Shown: positions 16,373 to 23,943 of the stretch, in pieces | Numbering within the stretch: the stretch's first letter is position 1 | How the letters are laid out: the number at the start of each line of letters is the position of its first letter | From: CAZMHJ01 sp964566075 | GTDB lineage: Bacteria > Patescibacteriota > Saccharimonadia > Saccharimonadales > CAIOMD01 | Length of the DNA stretch: 44,420 nucleotides | Direction: 5' to 3' | NCBI GenBank assembly: GCA_964566075.1 | Contig: CAZMHJ010000004.1 | Coordinates: forward strand, 1-44,420 | The notes under the pieces: generated by a model | What the model was told of the DNA's origin: nothing | What the model saw: the letters and a program-made list of their open reading frames with translations, nothing else | Database searches by the model: none | Program-made: the position numbers and the translations under genes

Positions 16373-18041
16373 CCACAAAATACATACCACAACAGGTAAA
16401 CCGAATAGACAACACCTATTTTTATCTAATGACCACCATTTTCAGCATGTTATAACACTGTCTTCATTTGTTATTATTTTTGGAACAATTGGAGCAATTC
16501 TCTTGTTTAACTCTCACGCAGCGGTCAGAAAATATGCTAGCGTCAACAGTGCCTCAGCAACCTTAAGTGGTAGTATTTCAAAGCAACAAATTAGCTCTGC
16601 AAGTAACGGAACCGCCTTACAATTTAACCAACCATCAACTCCTACGCCAGTTGGTGTTCTATACCCAAGTGGGTGTAATGGTACAAATGTTGCACCCGGA
16701 AGCGATTTATCGTCGATAGTTAATAGCTCAGTTAGCGGCTCGACATTATGTATTGCAACAGGGGAATATCGTTTAAGTGCTCCTCTTGCACCAAAGTCGA
16801 ATATGACTCTATGGGGTGCATCAGGCACTGTGCTTAATGGCTCGAAGCTAATACCAAACTGGACACAGCAGGGCTCATACTGGGTAGCGTCAGGTTTTGC
16901 GGGTGTTAGTAATGGCGGAGGTCAATGTGATGACAATGTTAAGAATCCATGTCTACCGACAGACCAAGTTTTCGTAAATGATGTTCATCTAACAAGAGTC
17001 ATGTCGTTATCAGCTCTTGCAGCAGGTACTTTTTACGTTGATTATGGTGCTAATAAGGTGTACATATTTGATAATCCAACGGGTAAGAAAGCTGAAATAG
17101 CACGCACGGATTACGCAATTAGAACTACCAATGCTGGCATAATAATTCGGGGACTTACGATAGAAAAATTTGCCTCACCAGCTCAAAAAGGAGCTATTTT
17201 TGCAGAAGGTGATAATTGGGTAATAAAAAATAATACCATTCGGGCAAACCATGCAATTGGTATTTTCTTATCTGGTTCAGATGGCACAAAAGTAGATACG
17301 AACATAATAGAAAAAAATGGTCAGCTTGGAGTCGGTCAATACAACTCCACTGCGGTAACAATAAGCAATAATACGATTCGTAATAATAATACGGACGGTT
17401 TCTGGATAGCCGATTGGGAATCTGGTGGTTATAAAACGACGAATTCTCCTGGTACGTTTGTTGGTAATACTGTCACAGACAACTTAGGAGTTGGCGCTTG
17501 GGTAGACGTTGATGGAAATGGCGTCACGCTTGATAGTAATACTATTACAGGTAATGCCGCAGATGGCATTCGCTATGAAATAAGCTACAACGGTGTAATT
17601 AAAAATAACGTTATTAAAAATAACGGTTTTGGTATGAAACGTGGAGCTGACTATAGTCTCTATGCTGTTGCTGGTATTAATGTAAACTCTTCAACGAATG
17701 TAGATATCTACGGTAACACAGTTGCTGATAATGCCAACGGTATTGGTCTGCAAATGCGAAACCGTGGTAGTGGTAAGTATGGAGTATGGGCACTTACAAA
17801 TGCGACAGTTCACAATAACACAATCACAATGAAGAGTGGGACATTATGGGGTCAGGGTTCTACAGGATTAGTACAGAACGTAAGTGATAACAGCTACTTT
17901 ACGAGCAAAGGAAATCGTTTTTATGATAATACCTATTATCTTGATTCTTTGACTGCTAAACGATTTGCCTGGAATAACACCTATAATACTGCCTCGACAT
18001 GGAAAGCTAATGGCCAGGATGTTAACGGTGTATTTAAGTAG
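16365..18041 (+). CDS. membrane-anchored parallel beta-helix surface protein
   Basis: 558 residues. An N-terminal signal anchor lies near residues 27-48 (VIIFGTIGAILLF, then NSHAA). After a linker, from about residue 100 the sequence has right-handed parallel beta-helix repeats: WVIKNNTIRANHAIGIFL, VTISNNTIRNNNTDGFWI, VTLDSNTITGNAADGIRY and VDIYGNTVADNANGIGL. The NosD/pectate-lyase-like fold binds or cleaves polysaccharide, but no catalytic triad could be identified by eye. Co-translation with the preceding carbohydrate-binding-like protein (eight-base overlap) suggests the two act on the same glycan at the surface. Confidence 0.85.
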   Translation: MTDHKIHTTTGKPNRQHLFLSNDHHFQHVITLSSFVIIFGTIGAILLFNSHAAVRKYASVNSASATLSGSISKQQISSASNGTALQFNQPSTPTPVGVLYPSGCNGTNVAPGSDLSSIVNSSVSGSTLCIATGEYRLSAPLAPKSNMTLWGASGTVLNGSKLIPNWTQQGSYWVASGFAGVSNGGGQCDDNVKNPCLPTDQVFVNDVHLTRVMSLSALAAGTFYVDYGANKVYIFDNPTGKKAEIARTDYAIRTTNAGIIIRGLTIEKFASPAQKGAIFAEGDNWVIKNNTIRANHAIGIFLSGSDGTKVDTNIIEKNGQLGVGQYNSTAVTISNNTIRNNNTDGFWIADWESGGYKTTNSPGTFVGNTVTDNLGVGAWVDVDGNGVTLDSNTITGNAADGIRYEISYNGVIKNNVIKNNGFGMKRGADYSLYAVAGINVNSSTNVDIYGNTVADNANGIGLQMRNRGSGKYGVWALTNATVHNNTITMKSGTLWGQGSTGLVQNVSDNSYFTSKGNRFYDNTYYLDSLTAKRFAWNNTYNTASTWKANGQDVNGVFK

Positions 18042-18062
18042 GAGTAATCTGTAATATCTTGG

Positions 18063-18068
18063 TACAAT
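18063..18068 (+). promoter_or_regulatory. -10 box TACAAT for a leaderless metG transcript
   Basis: TACAAT ends seven bases before ATG 18076; no Shine-Dalgarno. Confidence 0.65.
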
Positions 18069-18075
18069 ACTCTAT

Positions 18076-19512
18076 ATGAGTAAATTTTACGTTACAACTG
18101 CTATTCCCTATGTTAATGCAGAGCCACATATTGGTACTGCACTCGATTTAATGTATGCCGATGCACTTGCTCGTTATCATCGCTTGCGAGGAGCCAATGT
18201 CTTATTTAGTACCGGTACTGATGAGCATGGTGCAAAAATTGCAGAAAAAGCAACCGAAAAAGGTGTTACCCCACAGGCTTTTGTGGACGAAAATGCAGCC
18301 AAATTTATTGCAATGGGTAAGCTGCTTAATGTCAGTAATGATCGTTTTATTCGTACAACTGATAAAGCTCACGAACAGCGCGTACAAATAGTTTGGCACA
18401 ATCTTAAGGACGCCATATATAAGGGTAAATATGTTGGTATGTATTGTGTCGGTTGCGAAGAGTATGTCACCGAAACCACCGCGTCTGACAATAAGGGTGT
18501 CTGCCCAATTCACAACCGACCATATGAAAAACTCGAAGAAGAAAATTACTTTTTTGCGCTTAGTAAGTTTACTGAACAGATAAAGCAGACAATTGATGAC
18601 GGTTCATTTCGGGTTGTTCCTGATACTCGTAAGCACGAGATTCTAAAAGTATTAGAAGGTGGGCTCGAGGACATTAGCGTGTCACGGCCAGCAGAAAAGT
18701 TAGCTTGGGGAATTCCTGTGCCAGGTGACACGACTCAAGTTATGTATGTTTGGTTTGATGCCTTGCTTAACTATATAACAGTGTTAGGCTACCCCGAACA
18801 TGCAGATTTCAAAACCTTTTGGCCAGCTGATGTGCAAATTATCGGCAAGGATATTTTGCGATTTCATGCAGCAATTTGGCCTGGTATTTTACTTGGGCTT
18901 GGTTTGCCACTTCCAAAGTTGTTGTTTGCACATGGTTTTGTAAATGTTGATGGTAAAAAGATGAGTAAAAGCCTTGGTAATGTTGTTGCGCCGGGTGATA
19001 TCGTTGAAAAATATGGCGTCGATGCGTTTCGATACTATTTTATGCGCCATGTGCCAAGTTACAACGATGGTGATTTTAGTTGGGAGCGTATGGAAGCTGC
19101 CTATAACAACGAGCTTGCTAACGAACTTGGTAACGCAGTAGGACGAATTGCAGCCATGATTCAGAAATACCAAGACGGTATTATTGGTGACATTCCGCCA
19201 GCAGAACACGATATCCACGAGTATGAAGAAGCCATGAGTCATTGCCGATTTGACCGTGCTATCGAAGAAGCATGGGAGCAAGTACGTGGCATTAATCAAT
19301 ACATTGATACCGAAAAACCATGGGAAATTGCCAAAACCAATGATGTTGCTCATTTGCGTGAAGTACTTGCTTATGCAACGAGTGCGTTGCTTGAAATTGC
19401 AGAATTATTAGAACCATTTATGCCAGAGACATCTCATAAAATACAGTTTGTATTTAAAGAGGGAGTGGTTCGGCCACTTGATGGTCCGCTGTTCCCGAAG
19501 CAAGACGTCTAA
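18076..19512 (+). CDS. metG: methionyl-tRNA synthetase
   Basis: Charges tRNA-Met with methionine. Class I signatures are clear: PYVNAEPHIGTALDL (HIGH-type) and GKKMSKSLGN (KMSKS). The connective domain has a zinc knuckle with CVGC followed by VCPIHN. At 478 residues it stops after the anticodon-binding helical domain and lacks the C-terminal EMAP/tRNA-binding dimerisation module found in longer enzymes, as in other compact genomes. The last 59 bases overlap the convergent Nudix gene on the other strand. Confidence 0.96.
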   Translation: MSKFYVTTAIPYVNAEPHIGTALDLMYADALARYHRLRGANVLFSTGTDEHGAKIAEKATEKGVTPQAFVDENAAKFIAMGKLLNVSNDRFIRTTDKAHEQRVQIVWHNLKDAIYKGKYVGMYCVGCEEYVTETTASDNKGVCPIHNRPYEKLEEENYFFALSKFTEQIKQTIDDGSFRVVPDTRKHEILKVLEGGLEDISVSRPAEKLAWGIPVPGDTTQVMYVWFDALLNYITVLGYPEHADFKTFWPADVQIIGKDILRFHAAIWPGILLGLGLPLPKLLFAHGFVNVDGKKMSKSLGNVVAPGDIVEKYGVDAFRYYFMRHVPSYNDGDFSWERMEAAYNNELANELGNAVGRIAAMIQKYQDGIIGDIPPAEHDIHEYEEAMSHCRFDRAIEEAWEQVRGINQYIDTEKPWEIAKTNDVAHLREVLAYATSALLEIAELLEPFMPETSHKIQFVFKEGVVRPLDGPLFPKQDV

Positions 19513-20302
19513 GTACCATATCAATCAGCACTGCGTGTGATCCATACAGTTCGGTTGGTATTGCATCTAAACGAAACCACTGAGCATGTATAGCATCATC
19601 ATTCCCTCTTACTGCGGGCAAGGCATCACATTTCGCTTCAAATAACCAAAGAGATGTTTCTATCCAAGCATGGATAGTCGTCCGAACATCAAGTACTGGC
19701 CCAGCGTAAATTTTATCGGCTTGAGCATCTTCTCTGCTAAGTAGTAAGCCACTTTCTTCGTATAGTTCGCGTACTGCAGCATGTTTAGTTGATTCTGATT
19801 CTTCTAAAAAACCGCCAGGTAATGCCCACTCGCCAGTATCACCTCGTTGTATTAGTAGTAAGTGTGGTGTACCGGTTTCGTCATGCGCCGTTACTGCGGC
19901 GTCAGCAGTATAATTTGCACCCCATCGATAAAAGAAGCCTTTACCAATAACACCCCCAATGTCTGGGCGTTGTACCATTTCTTTCCACCAAGGATGAAGC
20001 GGCCGATAATCAGCATCGAGTGTGCACATTTTTGGATAACCAATATTGTGTAGTACTTCGCTGTGTTTTTCTTCATTTGTAGGGCACGCCTTGCCCGCGA
20101 GCCATGGCCCAAGATTGTCAAAGACAAAATGGCCTTGCGCATCATACGGTAAATCATCTAAAAATAATCGGTTTTGTTGTGATGGATAACCAGGGTAGCG
20201 ACGCTCTGCCAACACCGCTGCGTAAACGTCGAGCAGTGTTTCTTTTGGTGTTTCAATGTAGCGTTCGGGCATTGACGGTGGCAGTTCATGCAGCAAATTC
20301 AT
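19454..20302 (-). CDS. NUDT9-like Nudix ADP-ribose pyrophosphatase
   Basis: 282 residues. The N-terminal half contains the block KGFFYRWGANYTADAAVT that typifies the NUDT9/TRPM2 group, followed by an intact Nudix box (GGFLEESESTKHAAVRELYE continuing ESGLL). The expected reaction is ADP-ribose to AMP + ribose 5-phosphate. It shares a strand with pncB and pncA, and its start overlaps the pncB stop by 17 bases. It would remove ADP-ribose released by NAD-consuming reactions and by the nearby glycohydrolase. ADP-ribose is also the usual effector of NrtR repressors. The C-terminus overlaps convergent metG by 59 bases. Confidence 0.85.
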   Translation of the reverse strand: MNLLHELPPSMPERYIETPKETLLDVYAAVLAERRYPGYPSQQNRLFLDDLPYDAQGHFVFDNLGPWLAGKACPTNEEKHSEVLHNIGYPKMCTLDADYRPLHPWWKEMVQRPDIGGVIGKGFFYRWGANYTADAAVTAHDETGTPHLLLIQRGDTGEWALPGGFLEESESTKHAAVRELYEESGLLLSREDAQADKIYAGPVLDVRTTIHAWIETSLWLFEAKCDALPAVRGNDDAIHAQWFRLDAIPTELYGSHAVLIDMVLRRLASGTADHQVAEPLPL

Positions 20303-21506
20303 GGATATATCTTTCTACGCTGGCATCATCTCCCGTGTGTTTACCGCTCACATCACTTAGCTTGACGGTTGGTGTACCGTCAACCATTGTTGCTTTCATG
20401 ACGATATTAAGTGCCGGTATGCCAAGGTCATTTGTAAGGCTAGTACCCCATCCAAATACCGTTTTGATTCGACCTTCAAAATGATTGTAAAGGGTAACGA
20501 TATCATCGATTGTTAGGCCATCACTAAAAACTATAGTTTTTGTGGTGGGGTCGATACCATGTTGTTGGTAAAAGGAGATTGCTTTTTCGCCAAATGCAAT
20601 TGGGTCACCAGAATCGTGGCGTATGCCACGCCATGCTGCCGCCCGTTCTCCACCAAAATCAGCAAAAAAGAAGTCACTACCAAACGTATCGGTTAGAGCA
20701 ATAGAAAGGGTAGAACCATAACGGCTATACCAGTCATCAAGCATTGCATTGTGCGAAGGACGAACCGTTTCGCCATGCTTGTCGGCAAGAGCAGCGTACA
20801 CCATGGGCATTTCGTGTGCAAACGTGCCAACCGGTTGTGTACCTAGTTGTTTTGAAAGGCCAACATTTGAAGTACCAATAAACTGTTTTGGTAACTCATT
20901 TGCAAGACGTTCGACAACATATTTTTGCCAGCGGTAGGAAAAATGTCTGCGTGTACCGAAATCAGCAATTTTTATACCTGGGTTAGCGTGCAATCGTGCA
21001 ATTTTTTGGCTTAACCGTTCATCGCCTTCGTCGTATAGTGCGGTAATATCAATTCCGTTTCTTGCAACAAGTGTTTCAAAATAAAGTTCATTAATTTCCG
21101 CCATGGTAACAGTCTCCCAAAAAGTTACCATTGGCCAATCGCCAGTTGATGCAACCTGTATATCAACTGAAAAGTCTGTTACGTCAACCGTAATCGGTGG
21201 CAACTCATGGCTCCGCAGATAATCAATATACGTTTCGCTAAACAAGGGTTTATCATCGAGCGATAGCGAGCCAAGATAGACGAGCTCTTCGTCATCAAAA
21301 CCACGCTCCGCAATAGTGTTAAGCCGAGATTGAAGTGTGTCTTTATCAATGTATGCAAATAATGATTCATGGCTCCTATTTTTAAGCTGAAACGTAACAC
21401 CAGCATCAGGTTGTTTCTCGTATGCAACCTGGCTCATTGTGGTCTTATAAAAGTCAAGTTCGTCGATAAGCTGCTGTTTGTATGGTCCGGATTCAACGTG
21501 GTTCAT
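20286..21506 (-). CDS. pncB: nicotinate phosphoribosyltransferase
   Basis: Makes nicotinate mononucleotide from nicotinate, PRPP and ATP (first committed Preiss-Handler step). Seen are the N-terminal LIDELDFYKTTMSQVAYE, the GTRRHFSYRW block, the catalytic-histidine motif FAHEMPMV, the HDSGDP segment, and phosphate-binding FSDGLTIDDI and FGWGTSLTND. The 406-residue length is typical of the bacterial enzyme. It lies four bases downstream of pncA and overlaps the Nudix gene, so pncA-pncB-Nudix form one transcription unit from the promoter near 22140. Confidence 0.95.
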   Translation of the reverse strand: MNHVESGPYKQQLIDELDFYKTTMSQVAYEKQPDAGVTFQLKNRSHESLFAYIDKDTLQSRLNTIAERGFDDEELVYLGSLSLDDKPLFSETYIDYLRSHELPPITVDVTDFSVDIQVASTGDWPMVTFWETVTMAEINELYFETLVARNGIDITALYDEGDERLSQKIARLHANPGIKIADFGTRRHFSYRWQKYVVERLANELPKQFIGTSNVGLSKQLGTQPVGTFAHEMPMVYAALADKHGETVRPSHNAMLDDWYSRYGSTLSIALTDTFGSDFFFADFGGERAAAWRGIRHDSGDPIAFGEKAISFYQQHGIDPTTKTIVFSDGLTIDDIVTLYNHFEGRIKTVFGWGTSLTNDLGIPALNIVMKATMVDGTPTVKLSDVSGKHTGDDASVERYIHEFAA

Positions 21507-21510
21507 AGTA

Positions 21511-22116
21511 TTACCTCACTTCTTGAAACTCAGCACCAGCATGCTTCATTGCTTCAATCGCATCGTGTTCGTCGTTAGGGTTGATATTGACGGCCTTCAT
21601 AGCATTTGCAATGGCGATAACGGCGACTGTTTTAGTGCTTCGTGCTTTTAGTTGGAGTGCGTCGAGCACCGTCGCCTTAACACAATAGTCAGTTGCTAGC
21701 CCGCCAATTTGAATAATAATCTTTTCATGGTGTGCAAGTTCGGTCTCGATAATATCTTCGAGCGTTATACCGTGAGCATCAACACCGTCAAAACCCGAAT
21801 ACGCGTTTTCTTCGGCATCCATACCTTTGCTGATGATGATATCTTCTGCACGTACATCAAGGGCAGGGTGAAACGCAGCTCCATTAGTATCTTGAACGCA
21901 GTGCACGGGCCAATCATTAAAATGGGTCGTTTCGCTCGGATGCCAATCACGGGTAAATACAACTTTGCCGCCACGTGCACGGGTTTCGGCCGCAATAGTA
22001 TTAAAAGGGGTCACGACGGCGTCACCATTTGGTACAGCTAGCGTACCCCCTGGACAAAAATCATTTTGGATATCTACACCAATGGTGACGTATCCAACTT
22101 CTTTACTATGTGTCAT
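21511..22116 (-). CDS. pncA: nicotinamidase
   Basis: Hydrolyses nicotinamide to nicotinate. The catalytic triad is visible: Asp in GVDIQNDFCPGG, Lys in IISKGMD and Cys in GGLATDYCVKATVLDA. The metal ligands are in FTRDWHPSETTHFNDWPVH (Asp, His, His, His). An in-frame GTG three codons upstream is possible, but ATG 22116 has AAAGG correctly placed before it (that GTG lies within the Shine-Dalgarno area), so it is preferred; the protein is then 201 residues. It heads the pncA-pncB-Nudix operon and has a palindromic operator over its -10 box. Confidence 0.95.
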   Translation of the reverse strand: MTHSKEVGYVTIGVDIQNDFCPGGTLAVPNGDAVVTPFNTIAAETRARGGKVVFTRDWHPSETTHFNDWPVHCVQDTNGAAFHPALDVRAEDIIISKGMDAEENAYSGFDGVDAHGITLEDIIETELAHHEKIIIQIGGLATDYCVKATVLDALQLKARSTKTVAVIAIANAMKAVNINPNDEHDAIEAMKHAGAEFQEVR

Positions 22117-22135
22117 AAGTATCACCTTTCATAGT

Positions 22136-22154
22136 TATTGTAGATATAACACTA
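22136..22154. promoter_or_regulatory. imperfect NrtR-type operator TATTGT-N7-ACACTA at the pncA promoter
   Basis: This differs at one position from the perfect palindrome at 22184-22202, with the same 7-base spacer. It covers the minus-strand -10 box TACAAT (22142 to 22137), from which pncA would start near 22130. A repressor bound here would block polymerase. Confidence 0.6.
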
Positions 22155-22183
22155 TCTATCTACCACTGATGATACTCGTTACT

Positions 22184-22202
22184 TAGTGTATTGTCAACAC
22201 TA
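22184..22202. promoter_or_regulatory. perfect palindromic operator TAGTGT-N7-ACACTA
   Basis: A 19-base inverted repeat in the pncA/glycohydrolase intergenic region. Its centre holds TTGTCA (22191-22196), which would be the -35 box for a TAGGGT -10 (22214-22219) ending six bases before ATG 22226. An identical arm pair with the same spacing occurs at 25915-25933. Confidence 0.7.
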
Positions 22203-22225
22203 TTTTTGTATGGTAGGGTTATGGT

Positions 22226-23251
22226 ATGAAGAATTTGCAGTATATTGGCGAACAGCTGTTGCCGGTCACCGCTTATGGCGATGCTGCCGGACTCCCGTTT
22301 GAGACGCAGCAAAGTGAAGCAATTCCAATAGTTTCGGGTTTATGTAGCGTTGGCGGAAATCAGTATGTTGGCAATTACCCGGCTGGAACGTGGAGTGACG
22401 ATACACACTTAAGTATTGCAGTGGCGCGTAGTCTTATCGATTCAGATGGGTTTTCGATTATATCGCAAGCTGCAAACCATATAGCATGCCTTAAGCATAT
22501 ACCAGTTGGGGTGGATAATAATCCCGATTTCATACCAGCAATACAGACAAATAGTACTAAAACAGGCTGGGGAGGTAGCACAAAACGTGCAGTAGAGCGG
22601 TTGGAAAAGGGTCAATCACCAACTAAAAGCGGTGAGCGTGGTGGTGCGGGTAATGGTGTGGTAATGAAACTTGCTCCACTTGCACTATGGCACTTTGCAA
22701 AGCAAACTCCTAAGCCCCAGCGAGATAGAGAGTTAAATGCGTTAACAAAAATGACACATGACTCTAGCGAGGCAGTTGTTGCCAGCGCAGTTCACAGCGA
22801 AGTACTGCAATTCTTGCTATCGGTGGATGGTGATGATTTTGATGGAACGCAATTTTTACATAGGGTGACAGCGATTGCCGAACGGTATGAGACACAGTAC
22901 CGCACTAGCCCAACGTTAAGCCAGAAACTAAATTGTCTTGCATCAGCAGGTGCAAAGACTGGTGTCGATACAGATACTATTCATTCAGTTGCGAGTGGTG
23001 GTGGATTTTACGTACCCGAAACATTGGCCATGGTGTACGGTAATTTTACACGGATGAATACCTTTCCAGAAAGTGTTTTTAGTGTTATCGGACTCGGTGG
23101 AGATACTGATAGCACTAGCTCGATTACGGCTACAATGTCACTATTGTTACACGGTACATTTGAGGCACCAGAAGATTTTGAGCAAACATTTGACTACGCA
23201 CGCTTGCATCGAATTTCGACTGATTTGGCTCGTTGTGCGCTAAGGAGTTAA
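22226..23251 (+). CDS. ADP-ribosylglycohydrolase (DraG/ARH family)
   Basis: 341 residues with the family's metal-site motifs: AYGDAAGLPFE, AGTWSDDTHLSIAVA, and near the C-terminus GLGGDTDSTSSITATM. Such enzymes remove ADP-ribose from arginine or other acceptors on protein, or from small molecules or nucleic acid. The actual substrate is not evident, and no ADP-ribosyltransferase partner is in the window. It is divergent from pncA across an intergenic region with two operator copies, so it probably belongs to the NrtR regulon. Its 3' end overlaps the convergent nrtR gene by four bases. Confidence 0.9.
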   Translation: MKNLQYIGEQLLPVTAYGDAAGLPFETQQSEAIPIVSGLCSVGGNQYVGNYPAGTWSDDTHLSIAVARSLIDSDGFSIISQAANHIACLKHIPVGVDNNPDFIPAIQTNSTKTGWGGSTKRAVERLEKGQSPTKSGERGGAGNGVVMKLAPLALWHFAKQTPKPQRDRELNALTKMTHDSSEAVVASAVHSEVLQFLLSVDGDDFDGTQFLHRVTAIAERYETQYRTSPTLSQKLNCLASAGAKTGVDTDTIHSVASGGGFYVPETLAMVYGNFTRMNTFPESVFSVIGLGGDTDSTSSITATMSLLLHGTFEAPEDFEQTFDYARLHRISTDLARCALRS

Positions 23252-23919
23252 TCGAAACTACGTGAAAGCACTTCTAGATCTTGTTGTTTGAAGGCAAACA
23301 GTCGTGCAGGGCGATGCGCGCCTTCTCGTAAGTACTCATCGGTTTCGCGAATCAAATCAAGGCTCAAAAACTTCTTACGAAAATTACGCTTATCGAGCTC
23401 ACGTCCAAAAATGGCTTCATAGGTTGATTGTAATTGTGTGAGAGTAAAGAGCGGATCGAGTAACGCATAGACTGCATTAGTGTAGGTAATTTTTGCGGCT
23501 AAACGTTCGCGTGCATATTTGATAATGTCGGCGTGGTCGTAGGCAAGCTCTGGTAGCTCGTCAACAGGGTAAAATTCGGGCATTTGTGTAGTTTCGCCGG
23601 CAGATGGCACGATGTCTTTGCCAAGCCCCATGTACGTTACACTCACCGCATGGCCACGCGGGTCACGCGCAACCGTATCAAACGTATAGAGTTGCTCGGT
23701 CAGTTTTAATTGTTTAGCGGTAATACCAGCTTTTTTATCAAGCACACTTGTAAGGCATTCGCGGGTCGTCTGCCCAGCACCGTTATAGCCCCCCGGTAGT
23801 GCGAGTTGGCCTTTAAACGGTTGATTAGTGCGACGAATTAGTAGCACTGATAATTGATTATTAATAATCTGAAAAATCACACCGTCGACCGTTACGATAG
23901 GAGGTATATACGTACTCAT
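23248..23919 (-). CDS. nrtR: NrtR-type Nudix-related transcriptional regulator of NAD metabolism
   Basis: 223 residues. Residues ~5-140 form a Nudix fold with the entry GQLALPGGYNGAGQTTREC, but the catalytic RE-x2-EE core is degraded (the usual glutamates are replaced in TSVLDKKAGI), so it should bind rather than cleave. Residues ~150-223 are a winged helix-turn-helix (LTQLQSTYEAIFGRELDKRN, then FRKKFLSLDLI). This is the architecture of NrtR, which typically represses NAD-salvage genes and releases DNA on binding ADP-ribose. The gene sits among its probable targets. TACAAT on the minus strand (23932 to 23927) ends seven bases before the ATG, so its own transcript looks leaderless. Confidence 0.9.
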   Translation of the reverse strand: MSTYIPPIVTVDGVIFQIINNQLSVLLIRRTNQPFKGQLALPGGYNGAGQTTRECLTSVLDKKAGITAKQLKLTEQLYTFDTVARDPRGHAVSVTYMGLGKDIVPSAGETTQMPEFYPVDELPELAYDHADIIKYARERLAAKITYTNAVYALLDPLFTLTQLQSTYEAIFGRELDKRNFRKKFLSLDLIRETDEYLREGAHRPARLFAFKQQDLEVLSRSFD

Positions 23920-23926
23920 GAGACTT

Positions 23927-23932
23927 ATTGTA
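23927..23932 (-). promoter_or_regulatory. -10 box TACAAT for a leaderless nrtR transcript
   Basis: On the minus strand, TACAAT ends seven bases before ATG 23919. No operator palindrome is seen here, so nrtR does not appear to be self-controlled at this promoter. Confidence 0.55.
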
Positions 23933-23943
23933 CGCTAAACACC

